From positions 1-64,000 of the forward strand of contig JABHBJ010000086.1 of assembly GCA_018673955.1 (NCBI GenBank): a DNA stretch of 64,000 bases. Reading direction: 5' to 3'. The notes under the pieces are model-generated. The model searched no databases and was not told where the DNA came from. It saw only the letters and a program-made list of their open reading frames with translations. Origin of the DNA: Chloroflexota bacterium. Its GTDB lineage: Bacteria; Chloroflexota; Dehalococcoidia; Lucifugimonadales; Lucifugimonadaceae. Position 1 is the first letter of the stretch, and each line of letters begins with the position of its first letter. The position numbers and the translations under genes are program-made. This document shows, piece after piece, positions 18,188 through 27,845 of the stretch.

Positions 18188-18252
18188 ATTCGTTGCCTAA
18201 CTGTGTAGTTAACGGTGATCGTGTCACCGAAGTACACAGTTAGGCAACGAAT
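18188..18252. repeat. Long perfect inverted repeat with nested inner hairpin
   Basis: ATTCGTTGCCTAACTGTGTA and TACACAGTTAGGCAACGAAT are exact 20-bp reverse complements. Between them is a second stem, CGGTGA/TCACCG, around TCGTG. The whole 65-nt unit lies between the SulP start and the broken 3' end of the MaoC-like gene. It lacks a T-run. Confidence 0.85.
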
Positions 18253-18326
18253 CGAAAGCGATCGTACCCGGGCGAAACGGGTGTTTCAGTAGGGGGTGAT
18301 CTGGCGTACTTGTCGAGAATCACTGA

Positions 18327-18527
18327 TCAAGGGGTCGACATGTATCCGACCATAAGGGCGCCATGTGCGATGCGGGCTACGTAGCCGCTTTTACGCATGT
18401 ATTCCTCGTTCACGTGATTCGGAGCGAAGTCGCCAGTGATCCCGGCGAATCCGTACACGTCCGACTCACTAACCGTTTTGGAAAACGAGACAAAAGCACC
18501 TATGTCGATTGGGAACTCTTCTGTCAT
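18327..18527 (-). pseudogene. Truncated MaoC-like (R-specific enoyl hydratase) gene
   Basis: The 66-residue ORF is the N-terminal half of a MaoC-type hot-dog hydratase. YGFAGITGDFAPNHVNEEYM contains the hydratase-2 motif with its catalytic-type Asp and His, followed by RIAHGALMVGYMST. The family is normally about 130-160 residues, and no continuation is seen in any frame downstream. The coding sequence ends about 75 bp before the long inverted repeat, which may mark the break. It was probably once downstream of the aldehyde dehydrogenase. Confidence 0.65.
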
Positions 18528-18545
18528 GAGACTGTGTCTGTAGGT

Positions 18546-20047
18546 TTATATAAACCGCGACCTCTCCTTCGTACCAGCCGAGTGGTCGATATAAACAGTC
18601 ACCGTTTCTGAGAAGAATTCAAACCCTTCAGTCCCTTGCTCACGCTGACCAATGCCTGACGAACCGAGTCCGCCAAACGGCAAGTGAACCTCGCCACCAA
18701 GAGTCGGGGCGTTCACGTGGACCATGCCGTTGTGCGAAGTGTTGATGTACTCGTGCGCCTTCACCAAATCACGTGTGTAAATCGACGACGACAGTCCGAA
18801 CTCAACATCGTTATTAATCCGAATAGCGTCCTGCAAGTCGGAAGCTTTGAGAACACATAGCACAGGCCCGAAAATCTCCTCTTGGGCAATACGCATTTCG
18901 CTCGTAACATCTTCGAAAATCGTTGGCTCAACGTAGTAACCCTCAGCAAATTCGCCGTCCTGAAGGTGATGTCCACCAAGCGTTAGCTTAGCGCCCTCTT
19001 CAGTACCAATACCGATGTACTCAAGCACCGTATCTAGCTGATTCTTCGAAGAAAGCGGGGCAACGTCCTTCGTCTCGTCCATGCCATCGCCTATGGTCAA
19101 AGCCGAAGTTTGATCGATCAGCGTAGACATAAATTCATCATAAATACCGTCTTCAACAATCGCTCGTGAAGTAGCCGTGCAACGCTGACCCGTCGATCCA
19201 AACGCTCCCTGCACAACACCCGTAACCGCCTTCGATAGATCGGCGTCGTTCATGATTATCGCTGCGTTCTTTCCGCCCATTTCGCACTGCATCTTCTTCA
19301 GCAATTCAGATCCACGAGCCGTAATGGCAGTCCCAACTTCGGTTGATCCCGTGAACGAAATTCCGGCTACACGTGGATCCTCAACCAGCGTGTTACCAAC
19401 CGATCCGCCGGGTCCGGTTACGAGGTTAAGTACGCCAGCAGGCAAGCCCGCTTCTTGAAATACTTCGACCAAAATCACGGCGGAAAGCGGTGTTGCCGAT
19501 GCCGGTTTGTAGACAACGGTGTTGCCCGCTATGAGGCATGGAGCGAGCTTCCATGCGGGTATTGCGAGCGGGAGAAGTTCCATGGTGTGATGAGAGCGAC
19601 TACGCCGATGGGTCGCTTTACGGTGTAGGCGATAGTGTCGGCAAGTTCTGAAGGGGTCGTGTAGCCGAATAGTCTTCGACCTTCGCCGGCTGCGTACTCG
19701 ATTATGTTCATCGCCCGCTTTACTTCGCCCATGGAATCGGCGATCGGCTTGCCCTCTTCGATAGTTATCGCTTCTGCCATCTCCTGAGCACGTCGTCTCA
19801 TGACTTCGAGGGCTTTGTAGAGGATTGCTCCGCGTTGTGGTGCTGGCGTGCTCCCCCAGCCTTTCGATGCTTCGTGGGCTGCGGCGATAGCGTTTTCGGC
19901 GTCTTGCGGCAGGCTCGATTGGAATTGACCGATTACCTGCGACGTGTGGGCGGGGTTAGTGACCGGATAGACCTGTCCGGAGATAGAGTCTTGCCATTTT
20001 CCACCGATGAAATTTTGGTGAGTTCGTGAAGCTGAGTCCTGGGTCAT
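18546..20047 (-). pseudogene. Frameshifted NAD(P)-dependent aldehyde dehydrogenase (semialdehyde dehydrogenase type)
   Basis: Two overlapping ORFs form one ALDH. The upstream ORF (19529-20047) ends its homology at VVALITPWNF; the downstream ORF (18546-19583) resumes at LPLAIPAWKLAPCLIAGNTV. The join contains an extra dinucleotide: AACTTCTCCCGCTCGCA reads correctly if one TC is removed. The rest is intact, with CEMGGKNAAI (general-base Glu) and GSTGQRCTATSRAIV (nucleophilic Cys), and a joined length of about 490 residues. The end ETVTVYIDHS resembles 2-ketoglutarate-semialdehyde dehydrogenases, which would fit sugar-acid catabolism. A sequencing error or recent mutation is as likely as long-standing decay. 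Confidence 0.85.
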
Positions 20048-20277
20048 GTTTGTGCTCTCAGCCCGGTCAAACGGTGTTCGATAATTTGGCTGTGGATTCT
20101 GAACGTGCGAAATATTAGTAAATATCTCGGTGCGATAGTACCCGGATATGCCTCTTTAGGGCTGGCAAAGTATCCGATTCGAAGATATTCTGACGCCGCG
20201 AATATTTGGCGCTGTCCTCTAAGGATTCGCGCGTAACGTTTGCGTAGATTCGAATTTTTACTGGAGTAATTGAACGT

Positions 20278-22830
20278 ATGTCACCTCGCGGTAGTTCAAC
20301 CGTCACGATTCACACCTCGTCAACTGATCAGGTCATAACCGATAACGATGTTCAGGTTCCTGACTACGACAAGGAACGTCTGGAACAACTTGGCTTCCTG
20401 ACAAACATGACTTTCGTTTTGATGTGCAACTATCATCAGACGGGTCACTTCGGTGGTGGTACGGCTTATACACCGTACGTGATTTCAACTCACCTCGCTG
20501 GACCTGAAAACGGCGGAATGACGTTCGACTACCGTCGACCGAAGCACCCGTTCTCCGACAAGTTCATGCTCGCTGGCGGGCACAACGCTCCCGTTACTTA
20601 CGCTATGTGGATGCTGATGGGCGAGGCGCTTGATCGCAAGCACAAGGCAACTGGCGATGACAAGTACAAGGCTGACGCCGAAGCTTCGATGCTTGCCATC
20701 GATGCTCTTGGTTTCCGTCGAGGTGCTGGTGCGCTTTCGAACATTCTTGAAGAGAACGGCCTTACCGATCACCCTGCATTTGCTCAGGCAAAAATTCGCG
20801 GAATTCGTGCGCTATCGGGGCACTCAGAATCGACCGACCTGACGAACGATGTGAACGGTGGTCCTTCTGGTGTTGGTATTGCTACCGCCGCTGGTAAGGC
20901 TGCCTTCTGGGACATGATGGGTGCCGACGAATCGCTGAAAATATTCGCACTCGAAGGTGAATTCGCTCTGACATCGGGTCACTCGCAGGAGTTCAAGACT
21001 CAGGCAGTTGCTAACCGAGTCGGCAAGCGTCTACGTGTGCTGATGTCTTACAACAATGCTGGTATCGATGACGAACTCGTCGGCAGTGTTGTGAAGGAAG
21101 ATACCTACGACATTGAGAACCAGTGGTCGTCGTACGGATGGAACGTAATTCGAGTCGACAACGCAACTGATTACGATCAGGTTGTTGCTGCATTGAAGAC
21201 GATGGAAGACGCTGACGAGTCGGATCGTCGGCCGATCATTGTTGTCGGTAAGACGGTCAAGGGTTTCTGGCCTGGTGCTCCGGATGGAGAAGATCTACCG
21301 GGTGGCATTCCTCAAATAAAAGACCATTCGAGTCATGCTTACGGTATGCCGATGAACGGCGAGTATTTCCAGGGACTTGCTACTACATTTGAAGAAAAAT
21401 TCGGCGTGAAGTTTGAAGGCATCCGTGACGGCGCTGTGAAGGATCCGAAGGAAAACCTTCTTCAGTTGAAGACCAACATCGACATTGCGATGTCGGTTCT
21501 CGACAACTCAGGCCTTGGTGACTGGCTCGCCGACAAGCTGGTTGAGCTGGGCGACAAAGTCAATGACGATCTTTCGCTTAGCGTTCAATCCGATGTAGAT
21601 CCGTTCCAAGACGATCGACTTCGCGTAAAGAACCTCCCGATCGAGCCAACTACGGTTACCGCTAAGAATCACATTACTGGCGAGACCAAGGACGTTTCGA
21701 TCAAGCTCTACGAGGAGCCGGGTCAGGTCAAGGGAACACGCCGGGCGATTTCTGAGATCATCAAGTGGGCGAACTACGTTACGGATAACCGTTTCGTGAT
21801 TGTTGCAGCCGACCTTGCTGAATCTATCAACGTGAATGCTGGATCATTGTGGGGACACTACGATCCGCTCGGCAATCAAGCTGGTACTCGTTTGAAGGCT
21901 CCGATTCAGGAAGCCGGAAACGCTCTTACAGCTGTTGGATTTACTAGCCAGTCGCTTTCGAAGGACCCTAAGAAATTCAACGGAGTCTGGTCGATTTCAG
22001 GTACATACGGTGCGTTTACGCCTCTGATGTACTTGCCGCTTCGTGTTTGGAGCCAGCAAAATCAGGATTCGCCGTTCCGCATGGGTGTCGCACACGTCCT
22101 TGCTGGTCACTCGGGTCCAGAGACTGCTGCGGATGCACGAACTCACTTCGGAATATTCGCACCTCAGGTGTGGAAGCTGTTCCCTAAGGGGCAGGTAATC
22201 GTACTCAGCTTCTGGGATTACAACGACGTTGCCCCGGGCTACTTCGCTGCTGCTGAAATTGCTGCACGAGACCCGAAGGTCGGTGTGATCGTTATGGAAG
22301 TTGCACGACCTGACTTCGCTGTTGCAGACCGTACTAAGTTTGCCGACACCGACATCAACGCTGCTGCAAAGGGCTTCTACGTGATCCGCGATTACGATGA
22401 AAGAAAGTCTAAGCATGGTGTTGTGCTTTCGCAGGGTTCAAGTTCGACTGTGAACCTTGTTGATTCGCTTGAGAAGCTTGAAGAAGCTGGTGCGAACGTG
22501 AAGGTTGTTGCTGCGATCAGTGAGGAGCTGTTCGATCGACAGTCTGAAGAGTACAAGCAGAGTGTTATCTCGGATGCTGAGAAGTTCAACATGATGGTTG
22601 TCACGACAGGAACTCGCCGAGTATGGCCTTTGACTGGTGTTGGACCGTTGACTGACGAGTATTCGCTGACTTCCGACTGGGACAACCAGTGGTTGAGCGG
22701 TGGTACCGAAGACGACGTGATCAAGGAAGCTCATCTCGACAAGGATTCGATCTTCAACGCAGTGAAGCGATTCGCTGACGATCACGGCGCTCGAATGTCT
22801 AAGCAGGCAGCAGCGTTCAACGGTCAATAG
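20278..22830 (+). CDS. Transketolase-like thiamine-diphosphate enzyme
   Basis: An 850-residue ThDP-dependent enzyme with transketolase domain order. The N-terminal PP domain has GHFGGGTAYTPYV and GGHNAPVTYAMWMLMGEAL, and a divergent GDG-x-N cofactor motif (LEGEFALTSGH ... MSYNNAGIDDEL). The central Pyr domain contains the Glu in APIQEAGNAL, and the C-terminal domain reads LFDRQSEEYKQSVI. The N-terminal half is longer than classical transketolase (about 660 residues in total), so the donor/acceptor pair may differ. GCT/AAG-rich codons and the strong terminator suggest high expression. GGAG lies 11 nt before the ATG. It is single-gene. Confidence 0.85.
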   Translation: MSPRGSSTVTIHTSSTDQVITDNDVQVPDYDKERLEQLGFLTNMTFVLMCNYHQTGHFGGGTAYTPYVISTHLAGPENGGMTFDYRRPKHPFSDKFMLAGGHNAPVTYAMWMLMGEALDRKHKATGDDKYKADAEASMLAIDALGFRRGAGALSNILEENGLTDHPAFAQAKIRGIRALSGHSESTDLTNDVNGGPSGVGIATAAGKAAFWDMMGADESLKIFALEGEFALTSGHSQEFKTQAVANRVGKRLRVLMSYNNAGIDDELVGSVVKEDTYDIENQWSSYGWNVIRVDNATDYDQVVAALKTMEDADESDRRPIIVVGKTVKGFWPGAPDGEDLPGGIPQIKDHSSHAYGMPMNGEYFQGLATTFEEKFGVKFEGIRDGAVKDPKENLLQLKTNIDIAMSVLDNSGLGDWLADKLVELGDKVNDDLSLSVQSDVDPFQDDRLRVKNLPIEPTTVTAKNHITGETKDVSIKLYEEPGQVKGTRRAISEIIKWANYVTDNRFVIVAADLAESINVNAGSLWGHYDPLGNQAGTRLKAPIQEAGNALTAVGFTSQSLSKDPKKFNGVWSISGTYGAFTPLMYLPLRVWSQQNQDSPFRMGVAHVLAGHSGPETAADARTHFGIFAPQVWKLFPKGQVIVLSFWDYNDVAPGYFAAAEIAARDPKVGVIVMEVARPDFAVADRTKFADTDINAAAKGFYVIRDYDERKSKHGVVLSQGSSSTVNLVDSLEKLEEAGANVKVVAAISEELFDRQSEEYKQSVISDAEKFNMMVVTTGTRRVWPLTGVGPLTDEYSLTSDWDNQWLSGGTEDDVIKEAHLDKDSIFNAVKRFADDHGARMSKQAAAFNGQ

Positions 22831-22865
22831 TCCGGATCTGAACTAACGTTCAAATAGAACAAACG

Positions 22866-22901
22866 AAAACGGGCGATGGATTTACTTCCATCGCCCGTTT
22901 T
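22866..22901 (+). terminator. Rho-independent terminator after the transketolase-like gene
   Basis: AAAACGGGCGATGG and CCATCGCCCGTTTT form a perfect 14-bp stem with an 8-nt loop and a short T-run, 36 nt after the stop codon. Confidence 0.93.
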
Positions 22902-23115
22902 GCGTTTTAGGTGGTTACCGACTAGGACTAGTCGCTTGCATCGCGTATTGGATATCGTCGTTGTACTCGTAAGGGGTGCATTCGAATCGGTTTGATCACG
23001 CATTCACCTCCCATTTGGCCAACAGACAGCGCAGAATACATGGCGTTGAATCTTGTATCGGGGTGGCGGCATTTCGCTTCGCACGATCATAACTCGATTC
23101 ATAGGAGCCCCAGAG

Positions 23116-24609
23116 TTGACCAAGCGGATACTGATAGCAGGTGCGGCACAAGAAGTTTCAACTTTCAACCCGGTGTTCAGCACCTACGAAGATTTCAACA
23201 TTGCGGTCGGCGAAGAAGTCATCGAGAACAAAATCGGCAAGAACTCTGAAATAGCCGGAATGGTCGACGTACTAAAGACCGACAGCGATATAGAAATCGT
23301 TTCTTCGTATTCGGCAGGTGCAACCAGCGCAGGTCCGCTCGATAATGCTTCATGGGAACGAATCGCAAGCGAATTTCTCGAAGCGCTAAAGCCGTTCGCT
23401 GGCGAAATTTCGGGCGCACTGTTCGCCATGCATGGATCGATGAGTGCCGCTAACGAGCTTGATCCTGAAGGCTACTTGCTCGCAGAATCCCGCAAGATTC
23501 TTGGCGAAGAAATTCCTATCGTTTACACGCAGGATATTCACGGTGTAACGACCGCTAAAATGCTGAAACACGCCGACGGTGTTTCCGTTTATCACACATA
23601 TCCGCACGTCGATTTCGCCGACACCGGATCACGTGCAGCGAAGCAGCTTCTTCGACAGTTGAACGATGGTACAAAGCCGGTTGTCGTTCGGGTTCCCATT
23701 CCTGCACTTGTTCGCGGCGAGCAGCTAATCACTGAATCAGGTCTCTTCGGGAATCAAGTCAGCTACTTAAAAGAGCTTCACAACGATCCACGTATTCTCA
23801 ATGCAGGTTTCCAGATCGGAAATCCGTTTACCGACGTTCCTGAGCTCTGTAGCCAAGTGCTTGTCGTAACCGACAACGATGAAGAGTTCGCCAAAGAAGT
23901 TGCGCTAAAAGCAGCCAGCGAATTCTGGGACAACCGACTCGAAATGCAAGCCGATCTCGACCCGCTAGAAGAATCGGTAGCCAAAGCCGCCAAGCTCAAA
24001 GGTCCAGTGATTTTCACCGACGCCGCCGACGCCCCAAGCTCGGGCGCTTCGGGCGATAGCAATGCGATTGTCGTCGAGATGATTCGCCAGGATTACCCGC
24101 ACACCGTTCTCGTACCAATCGTCGACGCTTCGGCAGTAGTACGTGCAGTTGAAAAGGGCATTGGCGGTAGAATTACTGCGAAGCTCGGAGGAAACCTCGA
24201 CCGGCGATTCACCCCAGTCGAAGTAAAAGCCACAGTCATCTCCGCATCCGACGGCACGTTCCCGCTTGAGAAGTGGCCGTCCATCGAACATGCAGGTCCA
24301 ACTGTTGTTTTGGAAGCTGGCAAGATGACGTTCGTCGTGTTCTCGCGACCTATCAACTTGGTCGACCGTGCGCCGTTTTATGCCAACGGTCTCGACCCTC
24401 AAAAGTTCCACTCGATCATCGTGAAGTCGCCGTTCTGCGAGCCGGAATTTTTCGACGACTGGTGCGAAATCAACCTAAACGTCGACGCCCCCGGCTCCAC
24501 ATCAGCCGATCTCCCCTCACTAGGCCACACCATCTGCGCCCGCCCAATGTTCCCGCTAGACGAAGTGGTTGAGTTCGTACCCGAACCAGAAGTGTATTCG
24601 CGGAGATAG
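23116..24609 (+). CDS. M81-family metallopeptidase (MlrC / microcystinase C-like)
   Basis: A 497-residue zinc metallopeptidase-like protein of the M81 (MlrC) family. Diagnostic pieces are ILIAGAAQEVSTFNP at the N-terminus, GALFAMHGSMSA, VYTQDIHGVTTAKM (Asp/His metal motif), HTYPHVDFADTG and IFTDAADAPSSGASGDS. The TTG at 23116 is preferred over the track start because AGGAG lies 8 nt upstream and the protein then starts directly at the family's first strand. Members cleave linear microcystin or other small peptides and amides; the substrate here is unknown. It is transcribed alone between the terminator and a gene-poor gap. Confidence 0.88.
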   Translation: MTKRILIAGAAQEVSTFNPVFSTYEDFNIAVGEEVIENKIGKNSEIAGMVDVLKTDSDIEIVSSYSAGATSAGPLDNASWERIASEFLEALKPFAGEISGALFAMHGSMSAANELDPEGYLLAESRKILGEEIPIVYTQDIHGVTTAKMLKHADGVSVYHTYPHVDFADTGSRAAKQLLRQLNDGTKPVVVRVPIPALVRGEQLITESGLFGNQVSYLKELHNDPRILNAGFQIGNPFTDVPELCSQVLVVTDNDEEFAKEVALKAASEFWDNRLEMQADLDPLEESVAKAAKLKGPVIFTDAADAPSSGASGDSNAIVVEMIRQDYPHTVLVPIVDASAVVRAVEKGIGGRITAKLGGNLDRRFTPVEVKATVISASDGTFPLEKWPSIEHAGPTVVLEAGKMTFVVFSRPINLVDRAPFYANGLDPQKFHSIIVKSPFCEPEFFDDWCEINLNVDAPGSTSADLPSLGHTICARPMFPLDEVVEFVPEPEVYSRR

Positions 24610-25104
24610 GCGATACTGCTATCCTCGCCAAAATCTCCAACCCGTCATACCGAACTAGATTCAGGGTATCGATTGCAGCATCAGTTCCCGCGTCCTGAGC
24701 TAAGTGCATCCGTAGCACCGTCGAAGGGGTACAGAATCCGAGGGGACTGAGAGGCTGCGGTGTACGAACTGATACACCACACGTTGCTCAAAAGGTTCGT
24801 AATTCTAGTGATTAGAAATCTCTGAGTGAGTTAGGACACGTGAAAGCTATTGTGTAAGAATGCATCGAAATCGGACAAGACGTAGCGCTAAAATCACTTT
24901 CCTTATTAGGAGCTCAGTGTCGGAAAGTAACATCGTTGGTCTGGCAGATGAACTTGCGATCATCAGCAAGATTATTGAACGTGACGTGGTTCATGCGTGA
25001 TGATGAGACAAATATGGTGCTAGTATTCCGCCGAAATCTAGGAACGATGTGTCTCACGGAGTTCTGCGATAGGAAGATTCCCAAAGCGCGCTATTTATCG
25101 TATT
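24610..25104. other. Gene-poor region with degenerate dispersed palindrome
   Basis: About 495 bp without a convincing gene. At 24642-24672 CCGTCATACCGAACTAGATTC...GGGTATCG is a diverged member of the palindrome family at 8671. At 24917 a GTG with AGGAG 5 nt upstream opens a short frame (VSESNIVGLADELAI...) that stops after 27 codons in two TGA codons. The good ribosome-binding site suggests the start of a lost gene; its family could not be recognised. Confidence 0.45.
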
Positions 25105-26211
25105 GTGAGGTTCGAGTTGCTAAAGCACTTTCAGGTGCCTGATGACATTGCCGTTCGAGTGGACGTCGACAAACTACGTTCTGCTACAGAGCAGGTATTC
25201 ATGAAATGTGGCGTTCCAGAGACGGAAGCCAAACTGGGTGCCGACGTTCTTCTGTTTGCGGATGAAAGCGGTATCGACACTCACGGTGTATCGAACATGC
25301 TGCGGTCGTACGTGGCGGGATACACATCGGACGCGTTGAACGCTACGCCCGATATCAAGATCATCAAGGAAACGCCTTCTACAGCGACTATCGATGGTGA
25401 TGGTGGGCTCGGACTGATGATTGCTCCGAAAGCCATGGAGATCGCCATAGCGAAAGCCAAAGCGGTTGGAACTGGTGTCGTTGCTGTTCGTAACTCGGGT
25501 CATTTAGGTGCCGCCGGATATCACGCGATGATGGCAGCCGAGAACGACATGATCGGCTGGTGTATGACGGCTGGCGGTAAGTCGATGGTTCCAACGTTCG
25601 GTGCGGAAGCTCAACTCGGAACAAACCCGATCGCTTTTGCCGCACCCGGTAACAATGAACCTGCATTTATGTTCGATGCAGCGATGACTTCTATCGCTGG
25701 TAACAAGATTGGTCTTGCGAATCGAATGGGTAAGGGAATGTCGCCGGGTTGGGTTGCCGAGGACGACGGTACTCCAGATATGGAAGGCGGAGCGGTAGCA
25801 GATTTCGCAGCCAATTCGATGCGGATGCAGTTGCCGTTGGGTTCGACCCGGGAGCTAGGCTCGCATAAGGGTTATGGGCTTGGAGTGATGGTCGACATAC
25901 TGTGTGGACAACTTGCATTTGCCCCAGGATTTGGGTCATTGGCACGTACTAGGCGAGCGCATTTCGTTGCGGCGTACTCTGTCGATGCATTTGGCGATGT
26001 GGACGAGTTCAAAGAGAACATGGACGGCATGTTGAAGGGTCTAGCTGCTACTAAGCCGATGCCGGGCGAAGAGCGGGTTTACTATGCTGGCTTGCCTGAG
26101 CACGAAGTGAGAATCGAACGACGCGAGAACGGTGTTCCTTTGCATCCTGAAGTGATCGAGTGGTTCCGTGACATTTGCGGTGAGTTCGAGATTACTTTCG
26201 ATCTGGCGTAA
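25105..26211 (+). CDS. Ldh-family (malate/L-sulfolactate-type) dehydrogenase
   Basis: A 368-residue NAD(P)-dependent oxidoreductase of the malate/L-lactate dehydrogenase family that is unrelated to Rossmann-type malate dehydrogenase (YlbC/YiaK/ComC group). Conserved segments are ADESGIDTHGVSNM (catalytic His), GTGVVAVRNSGHLGAAGYH, and QLGTNPIAFAAPG, which forms the nucleotide pocket; GSHKGYGLGVMVDIL is the C-terminal signature. It would oxidise a 2-hydroxyacid to the 2-keto acid, which fits the surrounding sugar-acid genes. The GTG at 25105 lacks a ribosome-binding site; TTG 25117 or GTG 25135 are possible shorter starts. Confidence 0.88.
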   Translation: MRFELLKHFQVPDDIAVRVDVDKLRSATEQVFMKCGVPETEAKLGADVLLFADESGIDTHGVSNMLRSYVAGYTSDALNATPDIKIIKETPSTATIDGDGGLGLMIAPKAMEIAIAKAKAVGTGVVAVRNSGHLGAAGYHAMMAAENDMIGWCMTAGGKSMVPTFGAEAQLGTNPIAFAAPGNNEPAFMFDAAMTSIAGNKIGLANRMGKGMSPGWVAEDDGTPDMEGGAVADFAANSMRMQLPLGSTRELGSHKGYGLGVMVDILCGQLAFAPGFGSLARTRRAHFVAAYSVDAFGDVDEFKENMDGMLKGLAATKPMPGEERVYYAGLPEHEVRIERRENGVPLHPEVIEWFRDICGEFEITFDLA

Positions 26212-26264
26212 AGCGCGATCGTCACCTCGTGATTCGGCTCGAATCTCCCCCTCTTTGTCTTCCT

Positions 26265-27173
26265 TTATCCGGAGGAGCAAGCACGGGGCTTTTGGCTAAA
26301 CACACTGAAATAAGAATCGAAGAAACGGGCCGCATCTACTGTCTTGCCGACACGATGCGGTCCTTTCGCGTTAGGCGACCACATTGTTTCGCCATCGTCA
26401 CGATCGTCGGTGCATTTCACCGTGGCTGTGCCCTGTTCGTATTCGCAGACAGATTCGTCGAAGAGTGTGACGGCTGCTAGCGGGTCGTGAAATTTCAGTT
26501 CGGGTCTTGCCGAAAACCATACTTTTGACATTTCATAGACGGGTTTTAGAACAGGATGCTGAAAATGCGTTTTGACTTGCCCCGAATCCATCACAACCTG
26601 ATGAGTTACATCGAGTCCTAGCGACGTGTGACTGGGTGCGGCGGTCGAGTAGACGACATCGGCTGCAGCGGGGTCGCAGTGGGCATTCCACTCTGATACC
26701 GGAAGTTCGCGGCTGTCGGAAAATCTTCCGATCATCATGTGAAGAGATTTCAGAAGTGAGGCTGTATCGGGGTGTTCGTTGAAAAGCCTAGCAACGTTCG
26801 TCACAGGCCCGACTGCGAGTAGGGCTACCTCGTTCGGATTATTTCGAATGGTTTCAGCCATGAAGTCGATTGCGCCTTGGTCGCTGAACCGCATGTCATG
26901 TTCCCAGTTGGGCAGAACCGACGTTTGAGGGACTTCAGGTTGGCGAGTTGGGCCATCGAGTCGATGTTCGTGCCCGGGGATGATCGGTATGTCGGCTCCT
27001 GCAGTTTTACATATTGCGCTAGCAAGTTTTGCACGCTCGATAGGTTGACCCGATACCGTCGTGATGCCTAGTAGATCGCATCGAGGCTGGGCTAGTAGAT
27101 AGGCGAGAGCTACTGCGTCATCGATGTCGGATCCGATATCGGTGTCGAAAAGAACTTTTATCGTGTCGTTCAT
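26265..27173 (-). CDS. Inosine-uridine preferring nucleoside hydrolase
   Basis: A 302-residue nucleoside hydrolase that cleaves the N-glycosidic bond of ribonucleosides. The metal-binding signature DTDIGSDIDDAVAL is at residues 10-23, followed by GITTVSGQ, IPGHEHRL (a typical P-(V/I)-x-x-G loop), LLAVGPVTNVARL, EWNAHCDPAAADVV and FHDPLAA with the His-Asp pair. The sequence is complete with no frameshift. It is followed upstream on the same strand by the gluconate-dehydrogenase-like gene with a gap of about 50 nt; the association may be incidental. A salvage role for environmental nucleosides is likely. Confidence 0.93.
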   Translation of the reverse strand: MNDTIKVLFDTDIGSDIDDAVALAYLLAQPRCDLLGITTVSGQPIERAKLASAICKTAGADIPIIPGHEHRLDGPTRQPEVPQTSVLPNWEHDMRFSDQGAIDFMAETIRNNPNEVALLAVGPVTNVARLFNEHPDTASLLKSLHMMIGRFSDSRELPVSEWNAHCDPAAADVVYSTAAPSHTSLGLDVTHQVVMDSGQVKTHFQHPVLKPVYEMSKVWFSARPELKFHDPLAAVTLFDESVCEYEQGTATVKCTDDRDDGETMWSPNAKGPHRVGKTVDAARFFDSYFSVFSQKPRACSSG

Positions 27174-27224
27174 GAATTTTTTTCAGTGATTCCTATGATT
27201 TCTGGGGCGTGAAAACGCCTGTTG

Positions 27225-27677
27225 CTAGGGTCGTAATTTTCGACGGGATTTAATTGGTTTCGGACGTTCGATGTCGATTTCAACTTTTCCGAAAATTTCG
27301 TTATCAACCTCGAAATTTGTTGGTCGATTCGGAGTTCGGTCGTCTTCGTAGTAAACGTCTCGAGTGATTCCAAGGACGATGTTGAACTCTGCCGGAAAGG
27401 TGGTTTCGACATTGCGAATGGACGATATCTGTTCATCGACTGTAAGAGCGGCGAATCCGCCGACGGCGTGCGACATCATGTCGAGAGACAGTGCGGATAT
27501 GATCCTGAGCAGTGCTGTGTTAGATGATAGGTTGGCTTTAGATCGCTCTTCGACGAGGTCGCGCAAACCTAAGAGCCCCGCTGCAAGTTTCGGGTGGTCG
27601 ACGGGAACGACTCGGTTGAGCACTTGTGTGAGAATGATCTTGTCGGAGTTGGTGAGGGAGCCGTCGCGGTTGGGCAT
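27225..27677 (-). CDS. Gluconate 2-dehydrogenase subunit 3-like protein
   Basis: A protein of about 150 residues resembling the small gamma subunit of flavin gluconate dehydrogenases. ILTQVLNRVVPVDHPKLAAG then LGLRDLVEE corresponds to the subunit's 'L-x-x-x-x-x-R-I-I-P-x-D-x-x-P-G-A-x-x-x-G-V' segment, and RDVYYEDDR resembles its Y-Y-x-D/N end. The twin-arginine leader and the large FAD and cytochrome subunits usually linked to it are absent here. The ATG at 27677 is preferred over the TTG used in the track. The family call is moderate; a stand-alone regulatory role is possible. Confidence 0.55.
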   Translation of the reverse strand: MPNRDGSLTNSDKIILTQVLNRVVPVDHPKLAAGLLGLRDLVEERSKANLSSNTALLRIISALSLDMMSHAVGGFAALTVDEQISSIRNVETTFPAEFNIVLGITRDVYYEDDRTPNRPTNFEVDNEIFGKVEIDIERPKPIKSRRKLRP

Positions 27678-27845
27678 GATTTTGGGTCGCAAAGAGCATG
27701 TGCGCTACTTAGGTGCGCAAAAATCTAAATTTCAGAATGATGATTACCGTACGGGTTGCTGCAGCAGATTGGAAGATACTTGCGATGTTGAACATATCGG
27801 AATATGTCGATTGACTCGACATGGTCGCAGTTGAGGAGGCTATCA

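Noticed and set aside
22936-23115. Start of the M81 gene at 23053 as in the track
   Set aside because: There is no ribosome-binding site and the extra residues are non-family; TTG 23116 has AGGAG at 8 nt.
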